A stretch of DNA of 64,000 bases from NCBI GenBank assembly GCA_020086605.1, contig JACBWW010000040.1, positions 6,148,433 through 6,212,432 on the forward strand, in the 5' to 3' direction. Positions 37,086 to 50,500 of the stretch are shown here, piece after piece. A program made the translations under genes and the position numbers. This DNA is from Lanius collurio. Its lineage: Eukaryota > Chordata > Aves > Passeriformes > Laniidae. Numbering within the stretch: position 1 is the first letter of the stretch; every line of letters begins with the position of its first letter. The notes below the pieces were generated by a model that saw only the letters and a list, made by a program, of their open reading frames with translations, was not told the DNA's origin and searched no databases.

Positions 37086-38287
37086 TGAGCCTTGTTTCAC
37101 TTTCAAGGCAAAAACAAAATCTCCAAGCTCTTAAAGCCTCACCAAATGAGAGCACAGAGCAGAAAAATTAAAACCAACCAGAAAACTTGAGTTTTTTCAA
37201 GGTTTTTGAAACCAACTCTGGTTTTAAATGAAGTGGGACCAGTTCTGTAATTCTCTGACCCCTATCAGGAACAGATTTGAGCAAACCCACCCCAGCACTT
37301 GTTCCAAATGCCATTCACTGTCACTTGGCATTTCAAGCTGGAACAATTATTTGTGGTTGGATGCTCTTCTCGCTCCCAACCAGCTGTGCTTTGATCTCCC
37401 CCTCATAGCTCCCATGGATCTGGAGGAAGCCCAGCTCCCCTCCTTACCAAAAATGCAGTGTAACAGTTCCTTGGGGAAAGTGCAGCCCCACTGCAGCTCC
37501 CAGACCTCACACACGCCTGGGATGGGACCAGATGTCTGCTGGAGCCCTGACCACCATCCTCTCCATGTCTTCCACCCACACGCCAGACTCCAGAGCCCCT
37601 GGTGAAAGTGAGGAATGAGATGTAAAAGCACAATGGAACTTTTAACTGAAAGGATCAGGTCAGTGCTGAGGCCCTTTGTGATGGGAATTAGGATAAGACA
37701 GGACCTCAACACACAGATTTGAGTGAGGATGGTGGCTGCTCCAGGAATAAAGCAAAGGCATAACCAGTCCAATGTGCTACAATCAATATTTTAAATGAAA
37801 TCAGTCCAGCCCATATTCAAATCAGGTCACCAGTAATTAAAGCATCCTTATTTGGAACGGTAAACCCAGAGAACGCCTGGATCAGAGCATTTCCCAAAGA
37901 CAGTATATTAATGGGAGTGTTTGGAAATGCGTGATGCACTCGTAAGAGGTTTTAATATAAACCTCAGGATTACACTATGCCAGCTTTTCAATTATGATAT
38001 TCTCCATGAAAAGGCAGGCGCTGGCAGCAAGAGGTTAAAGCAGACCTTGGAGCGTGGCTTTGCCCTTTCTCTTCCAGAGGATCCTGCTGTTGGTTCCTAC
38101 TCCAGTACCACATGCAGCTGAACAGAAGCACTGAAGGTGGGATTTTAAATAAAACATCTCTATTAATGATGCCATCAATGTCAACACAACACCCAGGGGG
38201 AAGCCTCATAACTTCACCAGGGACAGCAAAATCACCCCCTGTAATTTCTAGAACGATCTGCTTGGCTGACTCCATCTTAACACTCAC

Positions 38288-38392
38288 CACACTCCGACTC
38301 AGCCATTTTAATTCCTGAATGGCTGGAGTTGGCTTTCCCTTCACACAGCACTGCACAGCAGGCTCGGCTCTCTGGAGACCAGGGATCTCTCC
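38288..38392 (-). other. Candidate unrecognised SPTBN1 exon with its own start codon
   Basis: On the minus strand a T-rich tract leads to GCTTTACAG (acceptor; exon from 38392), and 105 bases later comes GTGTG|GTGAGTG (exon end 38288). The exon is a multiple of three and is open in one frame throughout. That frame contains ATG at 38306-38304 in a strong Kozak context (AAAATGG), encoding M-A-E-S-E-C and then a leftover G. That leftover base gives the same splice phase as the two known SPTBN1 leaders, so joining to the common exon would continue as Asp-Glu-Arg and so on. If it is spliced to exon 2 instead, the same ATG makes only an upstream ORF that stops before the main start. I do not know of this leader in other species; chance occurrence is quite possible. 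Confidence 0.25.
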
Positions 38393-41300
38393 CTGTAAAG
38401 CACATGCAAGTGAAGGTTGGAGACAAAAAAAAACCTGTGAGGCTGAGGGGAGGTGGTGAGCAGCAGAGCGAGGTAATGCGACTGAATAAGTAAAAATGCA
38501 GAATTTTTAGATCGCTCTTGTTCCAAACAGGCATCTCAGGAAAAGCTCTGCGCTCTGGTTCTCTCCAGAGGGTAATGATGAATGCAGGCTGTGTCTGTGC
38601 TGCTCTAGCAGCAGCCCCAGAGAGAACTCTCCCATTCCCAAGCCGTAGGAGTGGGCTGGCACCCACTGGAGGCTCGTGTGCAGACACACTCAGAGGCAGT
38701 GCAGGAGCAGCAGAGTTGAGCCTTTTCCATCAGAAAACACGAGGATGCACAAGTCCCGCTCCCCCCGAGCATCCCTCCTGCAGGCCCACCTGCCCTGGAG
38801 CCCCTCAAGGATCTCTGGCCCTATTCTCCAAAACCAGGCATCCCCTGTGCAGAATAGGGAGTAAAACCCAAGTGGCCACAACCCAAGTTACACATCCATG
38901 CCCACAGCCCCCAGCTCTGCTCCAAAAGGAGATTCCTTCTCTCCAACAGCAGCTCCCAGTGCAGCAGCCTCTGTAATCCACAAGGACACAGGGCACTGCA
39001 CCAGCTTTGGAGAAGCATCAAAAAAAAAGGCTACCTGCAAATCCCAGGGTTTATTTTTGCCCCACTGCAATGTTGTTCCTTGCACTCCCCCAGCACTTCC
39101 AGCTCACACAGACTGGCACAACGGAGCAGAAAGGAAACCAAGTCCTTTTCAATATCCTTTTCTGACATTCCACCATCCTAATGCAAGTTCCAGGCAAACA
39201 GAGCCTTCCCAGAGTAGCAGAGAACAAACAGAAAACAAGCTCTGGGCAATAGATCCATCTACAGGATCCACTTTGGTGTTTGTCACCCTACAAGTGCCTG
39301 AAGAATGATCCCTTCCCTCAGCTCTTCCACAGGAACTGCTGGAAAGGTGCTGGAGCTGTAAAACCCCTCTGGTCAACCATGACAAAAAAATATTTGTGCT
39401 GACTTACCACATACTTTTTTAACAAATACATTACAAAATCTACCACCAAACCTATGTTTGTTACCTGAGCTAGAAACATCAAGAGAAAAGTATTTCCCTG
39501 ACCAGAAATTTTAATTTAATCTACCAGAACAGCCTGTGGAAGGACAGACCCAAACAAGCCATATTTGACACAAATAGATTAGACAAATGGTGCAGTGTGG
39601 TATAAAGGGGATTTGTGCTTGCTTGACTTTGGCATGGCTGAATTACTTATTAATTGCAGATACATAAGAGTTGTACTGGGTATTTTACAAAGATTTAATG
39701 CCTATTAAACCTTCATACCATTCAAAGTTACTGTAGGTTCTGTACAACAACACAGAAATCGTTTTGCAACTCAATTCTGCTGCACTTCTCAGAGCCTATT
39801 GTGATGTATTTTGATATAAAGTGGGTATAAGCAGCAAAATTACCAGTGCTACAATGTTCCATAAGCTTTGAGCTACCTGTGAACTTAGTGAAATTAGATG
39901 AAAGATGAATAGAAACCCTGATTTAAAACAAAACCTTTGGATTCCTGAAGGCTGCTGAAAATCTCAAGCGTCACAAGGAAGGCACCTTCCTCTGTATTCC
40001 TCTGCTCCCTTCCCCAGTGGCGGCTATTGGATTATTCCAGGATCCTGGTGAAGCCCAAGATTTAAAGACATCGTTGCAGGGAATACAGGGGGGGTGAAAC
40101 TCAAAACTGGGGACCATTCAAGCCCGAGTTAATGCCAGGAGCCCACACATATGGCAGGAACAGCAACACTGAACACTGATTTAAACGAGGCCATTTTCCC
40201 TGGAGCTTCGTATCCCTCAGGATCAGTGTTTCTGGCACCTACTGACACCACCCCAGCCCCATCCAGCGTTGGAATTGCACATCTGGAGCACGCTGAGACT
40301 CGGTGGGTTTGTTGTCCTGAGAGCTGCAGCACAGCAAGGCACCTCTCCAAGCTGGCCAAACCCAGAACAAAGCAGGGTGTGGGTTCCAGGCAGGAGGGGG
40401 ATCTGGAGAGCAGGAAATTACAGAGAGCCTCAGACATTCTGTGCAGAGCAAGGGCTGCCAGCTCCCGCCTCCCCTCCGAGACAGACCCAGCCAGGCACCA
40501 GGGCTGGCATTTCACAGGACAAAAATGACTCCTTACTCACAGCCTCCTCCCAGGCCAAAGCAGGCATCCATGACCTCATCTCCCACCAGCACAAGGGGAG
40601 GGTCTGGGCTCCTGTGTGGAGGTGTCAGTCAGCAGTAACCCAACCACAGACAAATTATCAGCTAAAATAGAACAGCCACTCTCCAGTGTCCGACAGGAGA
40701 GTTGGTTGAGCAGGGGAATAAATAAACCAGCAAGGGGACAGACTGTGGGAAATGGATACTCACATTTTCACCCCACCTCTCTGATGTTAAACCTTTCCCT
40801 ACTGATTTGTGACTGAGTGTGCACAAACAGCACATTAATTAACCACTTCTACTGAGGGGTTCAAATTTAGCCTCACCATCACTCCCTCTAGCAACAAAAC
40901 TGGCAGAAAATATCAAAAGCAACGTTTTTCTCCCAAAGTAACAATTCCTGTAACATTCTAGGTCTCATTTGAGACAAAACAGCACCGAGATCCCAACCCA
41001 GAGCTACTTCCTTCCCTGCAGCATAATGCTGGAAGCTTCATTTTTACAGGTGTTGGACATCAACAACTCCCATCAAAATTAATTGGGTCTCCAGTGCTCC
41101 AAGCCTGAGGCAAAACTCTGATCTCCCTCCTTTCATTATCCCAAACAGTCAGCCTACAGCAGCTGTGTCTCTAGCACAGGGATTTTGGGATGCCTCACCC
41201 TGTCCAGGCTTTGGGAAAGCTCATAGGGTCAGAGCAGGGAACACAGAGTCATCATCTGCTCTGCAAGTCCAGGGAATACCCACAAAAATTTCTACCAAGA

Positions 41301-42356
41301 AAGAAATCACATCCATCAGTCCATTTAATTCAGTGCAAGTGAAACAGGAAAGTGGACACACCACAAAACATCCTGGAAGGAGCCCTGAGAGCAGCAGGTG
41401 GTCACAGGGCTATGCAGGAATTCTCCAGTCCCGGGAATGCTGCTGCAGGGATTTGTGTGCCATCTTTTTTCCCCCTATTTAGGGCTTTTTCCCCAGGTCA
41501 TGGGGCACCTGAGCACATGTGAGCCCACATCCTACTCCCGCGAAGGCTCTCCCAGTCTGTGTCCTGTGAATTCTGGTACAGCCCTCACTGCTGTACTCTG
41601 ACAAATGAAGACACAAATTTGCCTGCAGGTACCCATGCCAAGATGAGGAGAAAAGAAGTTCTGAATCAGCAAAATTAGGGCCAAGTTTGAAGCTCTGCAG
41701 GAATTACAGCTTGGATTCGCCTGCTCCTCGGGCAGATTTTCTTTCAAGACTAGGGCAGCTCCCTCTCCTTCCTCCCACTTGGATCTGCTACTAAATTAAT
41801 CAAGGATGGTTTATGAGCAAGTTGAGGACAAGGGATCTGCAACTCAGCCCTCCTGAGAACAGCCAGCCATAAGTCTAAACAACTTCTTTTTCTTTCCCTT
41901 CCAGAGCAATGTTCAGCATTCTCCTTGACATAACTTTCAATTTTGCTCACCTTTCCAAAGCTCGTCTGGATTTTGTCAATGAAAAATAAGCACTGAAGCC
42001 AAGGTCCCTTAAGCTACTCCAGATAATTTTACTGTCATACCCTCCAAAAGCCATCTGAGAAAACCCAAGACATGGCTGCAGCAACCTGGGCACGGGCTGG
42101 CAGCTTCATGAGGACACTGTGATTTGAGAATGAAAATAACTGAATAAAACCAAAGGAGACAGAAGATGTGGGGATGCCAGACAGAAAGGGGAAGGTGGTA
42201 CCTGGCAGAAAGCATCAGGATCACTGACACTGGCAGTGCCATTGCAGCCACAGAAATGCACAAGCTGCACACCTGGACTATCCAGAGCTGACGCCGCTCA
42301 CCCGTCCTCTTCATCCAAAACCCAAATGTAACAGAGAAGAATAAAAATTAACTTAC

Positions 42357-42403
42357 TTGGGAGGCCTGATGACTTCTGTTGTCTCCTGTGAGCATGCTCT
42401 GGC
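42357..42403 (-). other. Weak candidate micro-exon in intron 1
   Basis: On the minus strand TTGTTTCCTGGCCAG precedes about 47 bases that end CCCAA|GTAAGTTAA. Both borders are good splice consensus. The enclosed ATG frame would leave phase 0, which does not fit the common SPTBN1 exon, so it could only be untranslated. Such pairs arise by chance in 30 kb of intron; listed for completeness. Confidence 0.12.
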
Positions 42404-42935
42404 CAGGAAACAATGCCAGTGTGAGGAATTTAATCCCTCCAGGATGTTATTGAATTAAAATAATGCACTTAACTGCTCACCCAAGCACCAACATGGTGTG
42501 AGAAGTGCGTCAACATCTCTGTATGTAAAGTGGTTAATAGGACTCAGGTAAAGACATTAGGGGGACACTGGTGGCCTGCAGGAAAGCTCCCTGCACAGCA
42601 CACATGGACATTTCACCACGTCAGTGCTGCCTTCCAAAGACAAGCCACTCAATTCTCCCTGGACTGCTAAAGGAAAGGGAAATAATAAACTCATTTCTTG
42701 CAGATCTGAGCTAAGACAGCTGCCTTTGGTGTGACAACAGGCACAAGCGCTACACCTGAGGGACTTGATACAAATCTAAAGCCAGGAATCCTGGCTCCAC
42801 TTACAGCAAAAGGCGACCTGGACAAGGGAAAAATCACTGGCTAATTGAGAGACTCTGACCAGCAGCCAGAGGCCACTGCAAACCAGGACTGAATCCTGGT
42901 GTGACCAGCCATGCCATGTCCTCTCCATAGCATGT

Positions 42936-42948
42936 TTTTTTTTTTTTT
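42936..42948. repeat. Poly(T) tract
   Basis: A run of T followed by CCC. No flanking mobile element is recognisable. Confidence 0.85.
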
Positions 42949-44885
42949 CCCAGATGTTTCATTTGTGACTGAAATTTGTGCCATTTTGGCTTTTCCAAGA
43001 TCTGGGCTTTGTGACCAGAGGAGGGTGGCTGGGTGCTAGGAAAGGCAGGAGAACTCACAGGGACCTTCCCTACCTTGGAGCACCTCCTAAAGGAGGGAAG
43101 ACTTCCAAAGGCAGCTGCCAGGGCACAGAGAGGGAGCATTAGGGCGTTGGAGTGCTGTGATCCCAAAGTGATTCCAGACACAGCGACGACACAGAGATTT
43201 ATCAAGCTCTTCCCTCACTGCCAGCCCTCTGGCAGTACATGTTCCCACAGCCAAAATGGCATTCCTGCTGGGGGAAATCCAGGACAAGCCTGGTAGGCCA
43301 TGGATAATACTGTCAGAGGCAAAAAGTATTCTGGTGTTGCCTTGTGGGATCCACCTGCTCCAGGATTCTCTCCCAAGAAGACTCCAGCAGTGATGGATGC
43401 TCATTTGAGAGGTTTCCAGCTGAACACAAGTGGTTGAACCCAACTTAAGCTGATAAATGTTAGTGCTGGTCTCCTCCCTACAGAAAGGGAAAAAGGATCT
43501 TCTTTCCCTTGGAACTTCAAAGGCAAAGAGAGCAGTCCTGCCATTGCTCACCTGGACCAACAGGATTATATGGCCAAATTAGATTTTCCTTCACCCTTAT
43601 TTTTGGCTGAACAGTGTTTGCTGAAAGCCTTTCTGGCCTTCATTTCCATGATAAAAGGTGGGAATTGTTTGGTTCCTTCCTTGCCTCATAACATCATTAA
43701 GATGACTTTCAAGCCACATGATAAATCCATTTTTTCCCCATTAAATCTACAACGGTCATTTCTGTTTGCTTGTCCTTTATTTCACCCTAGAGGAAATTCT
43801 CTTTTCCAATACATCTTTTATTGATGGCAAATGGAAGGAAATTATTCTGCTGAAATGGTATTTTATTATTAAATTTTGCATTAGTTAAGGCACAAGAGCA
43901 TAGGAAGGAGGAGAAAAATAAACACCTGCCTTTCAATTTGTGCATTCTTAAGAGTGTGTAGGCTGAGGATATCAGCACTTGGAGCACACACCCCAACTTG
44001 CCAAGCCCTTGATCTTCCCACCGAGCTCAATCCTTGGGATGCTCCCACCCTTGTAAGTGGCCTCCCAAAGGCAATTAGTGGCTTGCTGCAATTTTCAGTG
44101 CTCCTGCCACAGACACAGAGGGTTGAACCCACAGCCCTGGGAGAGAGGCAGGTCTGCCTCACACCCTCTGCCAGCTGCTCCCCAAATCCCTGTCTGGCAG
44201 CCATCGGGGCTTGGAGCCTTGCTCTGATGAAACACTCTCAGTGCAATTTTCTACCTTAAATCCGGATTTTTCTTCTCACTTTGCTTTCACTCTTATTTCC
44301 TCCATTTCATTTTGGCTACTCCTCACTTTCTTTTGATCCACTTCCTGCTCGGTTCTCTCTCCCACCCACTCTGTGTTCAGCAACAACAACAGCAGATGAG
44401 GGGTGAAGAAACAGGGGTGAGGAAGCCTCGGCTCAACTCCCACACAGCTCCAGCCTCAGGAGCCAACCTTTGACTCGCTCAATATTCAACTTCTCAGCTA
44501 AGAATAAGGAAAGGATTTCTCTGTTCATAGCTATTTTTAACACTGCAGAGAAGGTTTAATATTTGAATATCAGAATTGTAATAGCATTTGCAAGAGGAAT
44601 GGCCTATTTTTAGCAAAGCACTGGCTTTATGGATGCCTCACAATCATAGCACTGTAATAGGGAGAAGCAACCAAAGAGGAGATTGTGACACAGCTCTGTG
44701 CAAAGGCTTGTGCTTCCCATGTCATTTGGAATTCTGCATGGAAACAGGGCTGAGGAGACTTACCATAGCCTCCAATAGAAACCACTGTACACAAAAGCAT
44801 TAAAATACTAATTATGAAAGATTTCCAACATCCAGCTGCTAAACCCAGCCAGGTGTCACAGCTAAAACCAGGGCTGGGAGGTCAG

Positions 44886-44901
44886 CACACACACACACAC
44901 A
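44886..44901. repeat. (CA)8 microsatellite
   Basis: An uninterrupted CA run of eight units in intron 1. Confidence 0.9.
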
Positions 44902-45561
44902 ACATCTTTTCTTCCCATCCCTCAACAGCCCTTGAAATTAAAAGCCATTAAAAATACCTACATCCCAAACTCCCAGCTAAAATTAACCATAGGCTTGTAA
45001 AAAAATTCTCTCAGCTGCATTTCTTCTGGCCTTTGCCGGGTTTCTGTTTGCTGCAACACTCAAATTACAAAGCCTCCTCCCCCTCATTGTTGACATCACC
45101 AGACAGCCTCTGGCCTTCCTTCTGAACCCAGCAACTCGGGAAGAAGCCCACAAAGTTTGGGTTGTTTGGATTCCCCCACCACAAAATGCAACTTTTAAAC
45201 AACACAAACTTCCAAGCATGAAGCTAATCCCGTCCTGGTCCATCCCATCTGACCCTGTGGAGGATCCCCTGGCTCCCATGGCTACCACCTGACAACATCA
45301 GGAACAGGTCAGAGCAAAATAACTGCATACCAACAGAGCCAGGAAAATTCCTCATTGTCCCGCAGGAGACCTGGGTTCCCTAGCAATAAACCTAGGAAAA
45401 CATGCCAAATGTCAGTCCCCAAACAGAGGGGCACATCATTTCCCCAAACATGTCACTTCTTCTGGGAATTGCCTCATCAGTCCTTGTAGGAGAAACCCAA
45501 CCCCAGGCAAGGCTGGCATGGCCATTCCACTGATGGAGGAGCTGTTAACAGTACTTCACAG

Positions 45562-45588
45562 TATTATTATCATCATCATTATTATTAA
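45562..45588. repeat. Mixed (ATT)/(ATC) trinucleotide repeat
   Basis: TATTATTATCATCATCATTA followed by further ATT units: a compound trinucleotide tract. Confidence 0.9.
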
Positions 45589-45851
45589 GAAAATAGGTTG
45601 CAGTTAATTTGGAGCCTCCCATCATAACACCCTGATTCCCAAACCACCACCCCAGGGAACAGGGAGCTCTCTATGGCAAGTCACATCCAAGACTTCTCCA
45701 AGGAGTAGCAAAGGGTTTTCCCAGTGGCTCTTGGGGAGCAGATCCCTAAGGTACAATATTCAAGGACCAGGTATCTGCACAAAACCCACAAGCATTGAGA
45801 GGCAGAACCCAGCATCCATCCAGCTTCTGATTCCTGATCCACCCTGAGGTC

Positions 45852-46028
45852 CCACCATTAATCCAACAAGGCCACCACTGACCATGTCCCCAAGTGCCAC
45901 ATCCACACGGCTTTTACATCAATCCAGGGCAGCTGTGCCAGGGCTGGACAACCCCTTCCATGGAGAAGTTTTCCCTAATATCCAACCTACACCTCTCCTG
46001 GTACAAACTGAGACAATTTCCTCTCTGC
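45852..46028 (-). mobile_element. CR1 LINE fragment, minus orientation
   Basis: The plus strand contains GGCCACCACTGACCATGTCC, GACAACCCCTTCCATGGAGA and CCTAATATCCAACCTACACC, a recognisable inverted CR1 tail. The outermost 3' end is missing or too diverged to see. It lies in the SPTBN1 first intron, in the same orientation as the gene. Confidence 0.9.
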
Positions 46029-47341
46029 AGAGACATATTCAGGCAGCAGGTGATGTCAGTCAAAACCAGAATGGACAGATTTTTAAAAGGAACAAAGATT
46101 TATTGCTCCTGATGACTGCCCAAATGGGAAATCTTCTTAAAATTTAACTTAATCAAGGAAGGAAATTATGTACCAAACATTCCAGTCTGCTACTGTACAC
46201 TGAGGCCAGTTCAGAGAAAGAGGAATTGAGTGGTATATTCCAATTACTACACAGGTAATTTCAGTGCTTTGTGTTTGGGGAAAACAAGATTATCATTTGG
46301 AACACGGGGACAAGTGACTTGGCCATTTGCAAGGCATAAAGCAAATTCAAAACCTGCTTTGTTGCTCCAGTAATATTTGCATAATAGTTATTTATGGGTG
46401 TGATGAGTGTAAGCACAGTTTCAGGACAGTTAGCCAAGGTGAGTCGCCCAGCTCTTTAATCCTCTAATAACAAGCTTGGGATGCAATTGGGGAATTCATT
46501 CCCCTCTGATGGAGCAGCTGTGCTGCTGCACAGTGACCATTTCTCAGCACTCATCCCCATCAAATTGCACTGTTTAGATCAAGCCACAAAGCAGAGCATT
46601 AAAAATGCATACAAGGATATTTTTGTCCCTTGTTTTATGTATCTGCACACCCTCCTAGCTCTCCTTTAGATATGATGGCCAAGCTACTAAATACCAGCAA
46701 GGGGCTGCATTTATCCCAAAATACACATAAAATTGTAGTGGTAAGTCTGCTACAGGCACCGATCTAATCGAGTTGGCTGAAAATTAATTTCAGGCTCAGG
46801 GCTCTTCCATGGCTCCCTGGACTCCTGCCATCTTATGACAACCAGAAGTTAAAACTGCAAACAGCTGTCCCACTGTTAGAGGCACCCTGGAATAATGTGG
46901 ATGCTCTGCTCGGAAAACTGCCCTAAAGGTGACGTGGGGGTTCATCACCCTGTGCCAGGAATCCAAGGAACTTTGTGACTCTCTGAACTCTGCAGAAGCT
47001 CTGTTGTGCCACTGCAACCCCAAGTGATTCATGTTATTTTCTGCTGGTCAGCAGCAGCTGTAGAAACATCCCTCAGTGCTCCGCCTCGCCATGGAATGTC
47101 CATGTGCTCCTCACCTGTCAGCCCTGCTGCAGCCAACACTCATTTGTCTTCACTGGGCTTCTTCCCCACTCCTTCAGAGGGAGATCCTACAAAGCCTCCA
47201 AAGTTCTGGTTTGTCTCCTTCAATATGCAAGCAGGGATCTCCAGATCCCCCTCTAGCCCTGAGCTGATCTTTGCTGCACTCGCTGCAATAGCATAATCTC
47301 ACTCAGGATTTACTACCTGATTAGGATTACTCAGATTAAAA

Positions 47342-47364
47342 ACACAGCTAGATAAGAGCTGTGT
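47342..47364. repeat. Short hairpin with GATA in the loop
   Basis: ACACAGCT and AGCTGTGT form perfect 8-base arms around the loop AGATAAG. It may be chance. Confidence 0.7.
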
Positions 47365-47498
47365 GCTCCCTGCCCACAGAGAAGGATCACCATTCCCGAC
47401 TCCAACATTTTGGGATCTTGTCATGTTTTTTAACAATATTTACATTTCTAACATGGTTCTGAGACATAACTGAGCAATACAAAATTCTCTCAGATATA

Positions 47499-47557
47499 GG
47501 TTGCACTCAATGATCTCAAAGATCTTTTCCAACCTAGTTAATTCTGTGATTCTGAGA
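47499..47557 (+). mobile_element. Short CR1 LINE 3' terminus, plus orientation
   Basis: GGTTGCACTCAATGATCTCA followed by AAGATCTTTTCCAACC and ATTCTGTGATTCTGAG matches the last 60 bases of avian CR1, including the degenerate ATTCTRTGATTCT terminal repeat. Only the terminus is present. Confidence 0.85.
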
Positions 47558-50500
47558 TGTTCTTGTGCATATTTCTCTATAAAGAGGATTTAAAACCTCA
47601 AGCCCCAGACTGTGACAATGTAAATGGACACGACATCCCATGCTGGGATGTAGTTGTGTAACTTGGCACAAGTGGGGATTCAGATCCTTCATTCTCAAGC
47701 TTCACAGAGCAAGAAGAATCACAGTACTGCAATGAAAATGAGCATGGAAGGTGCCTCTTTTCTTACTAAACAGTGAAGAAGCAGTTTTGAGTCTGATTCC
47801 TAAGCTGGCAGATAGCACAGAACCATTACTGCACCATGGGGATTTGTCTGGGGAAAATATCTTCACTTCTTTGTGGTACATGTTTAATGCAAAGTCACCT
47901 TACTCTTGTTTGTCTAGCATACAGTGAGAATAGATCCCTAAAAATAACCTACTTCCCCCCTCTTCCTGCTCCTCACGGCAGTTTCACTTATTATTAGCCA
48001 TTATTCACATCTCTTACATAAACTGCAATTTCTGGAAATTTTTATGCCTCCTGATACAAAACCTGAAAGTGAGCAAGACTGGAGAAGGCAGAGCTCAGTG
48101 AAACTCCATTGGATTGCAGGTTTTTACCTCTTTTTCCCTTTTACCTGGGTTTGATGTCATCATGTCGCCCCTTGGAGCAGCAATAAAGCTCCTTTACACA
48201 CTCGGGCGCTGGGAAGCTGCAAAGCTGGATCAATGGGGCACCTGGGGTCAGGGAATCCCCCCGGGGGCACAGGGGTGGGGCTGCTGCACCACATCCTCCT
48301 CCCCAGCCAACCTCGGAGCACAACCACAATGCCCCACTTCATCCTGAGTGCCACAGCTTTCCCTTCCCAAGGGATTGTGGAGCAAGATAGCAGAGAGCCT
48401 GGCAGCTGCTGCTGAGTGAGTGTCCTCCCCATGGAGGACCTCAGAAGCACAGGGGATGTGACACCGCTCTGCTCCAAGCACAATCCATGTGGATTTAATT
48501 GCCAGGGCCAGGGATGTCAGTCCTGGTCCAAGCTTGTTGGGAGTCACATCTTGTGGGGCTCAGGAGCTGAACTGACACCAGGCTGGCAGTGCACACCAGA
48601 AGCTGAGGGATATTTTCCACAAATGACCTCTAATCCATTTGCCTTTCCAAGAGCGCAGCTCGTCCTTAAATCTGCAGGCACTAAAAGGTCATGACTTACC
48701 ACACTCCAGGCTTTTTGTTCTCAATCTTATGGCTCCCTGACAATCCCACTTTTATTTTCCCTTTCACTGAGCTGCAGTGCAAACACACATCCAGGGAATG
48801 GTTATTTGGATCCATACTTTCCTCACATAGCCTCTCACCGGGGCTAAACAACCACCTGCTGACTCAGGATCTCCCAACCTTGCTCCCAACCCGGCCGCCC
48901 CCGCACTTTCCTCCCACTATCCCATTTAGCAGCCAACTCATCCTCTTTCCCTAAGAAACTAATTCAGGCACCCCAGGTTTTGAGTTTAACTGGCTTATGC
49001 CAACCACTGAAGCTGCACAATCAGATTCTTCCCTCAACAAACTTGACACAGGGCTGAAAATCAAATTTGCTTCTTTTTCCCCTTAAACAAAACCATCTAC
49101 GGTCCGCAGTGGTAAACCACTGCTCATTTGAATATCCAAACACTGGCTGTTTGCATCCAGGGGCTGGTGCCAAAATCCTGTCACCCAAAGCCAGCCCAGG
49201 CACGTCTGAGGCCGCTGAACTGATTCATCTCTGCCTTGATACTTCCAGATAGTTCAAGACGAATTTGAAGAGGCTCCTACTGACCTACACTGAGGTAAAA
49301 CCTATCTCATTTCTCATTCAAGTGATGAGGAGGATGATACAAATGGCTTTTCCTGTGCTGGGACTTGTGTGGTTTCACCACAGCTTTTTCCCTCTTACCT
49401 GCAGCATAAGACTTAAGAGGGACATGACTGCTCTCAAAATGCAAATGGAACGTATTACCGAAAAAACCTGCCTGAACCCTCAGTCAATAATCCATTTTTA
49501 GGAAAGAATTCGTGCGAAAATGAGGTAAGTGATAACTTTGCAGATCTCCTGTTATCCACAGTGCTATTTTAGGGAGAGTGTGACTGCATTGGGCTTGTCG
49601 CAGTCCTGCTTCCAATCTCCTGGCAGATCCCCAGCACATTCCAGTATTTAACGCACAAGGCTCGTTGGGATGCAGTCCCACTTATCTCCCAGACACATTG
49701 ACTAAGACTTTCCCACATAAACTGACCCACCCTTTAGTAGCAAGAGGTCACTCAGTACAATCAGCCTTCAAATGAAGAAAACAATCAGGAAAAGCTTTTC
49801 TGATGCCAAAAACACCAACAGAATAAAACACAACAGGCTCCAGTGTTTGTTTTATGAAAACTTGAAGACTGCAAGGCAGATTTTTTCAACTTGTGATAAT
49901 CAGTGTAGCCCCACCAAAATCAACCAGATATCTTTCAGGCTCAGGACCTGGCCTCCTAAAAGCATCTAAAACTGCTATAAGAATACATTAGTCTAAAAAA
50001 GTGTTAGAAATAAAAAGGTAGCAATTAATCCATTCATCTTGTACTATGGTGAAATTGTACAGAGTTATTCATGGCATTATGGTCCAAAAAAGGTCCCAGT
50101 ATTCTACATTATAAAAGCAAATGTTAAACTACCCGGGTTATCTGTACCCCATATGGATCTCCGAGGAATTCCTGTTAAGTCATGGAGAACTGTCCTGACT
50201 TTCTCACTAGAATCCTGCATGATCCAGGCTCTAGCAAAGGATGCTCTACTGGATGATCCTCCTCTATCAAATACCTGACTTCCATAAGGCAGATCTAGGC
50301 CCAAAGTCCCTTTCCAAAAATTAGCTCCAAGCTGCTTTCCAGTGTTGCTGTAAATGTGTGTGCCACTGGCACCCCAGAGCCACGAGCCATCCACCCCATG
50401 TGCAGGGATCAGTGCAGATCACCCTGAAACATTTTCATTAAGTGTTTGTTTACTTAGAGAAAAGTCAGTGAAAGCCCTTGGCAAGAAAAGCACACCATTG

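Noticed and set aside
39405..39412. Minus-strand donor consensus GTG|GTAAGTC
   Set aside because: Upstream sequence is AT-rich without an acceptor or open frame.
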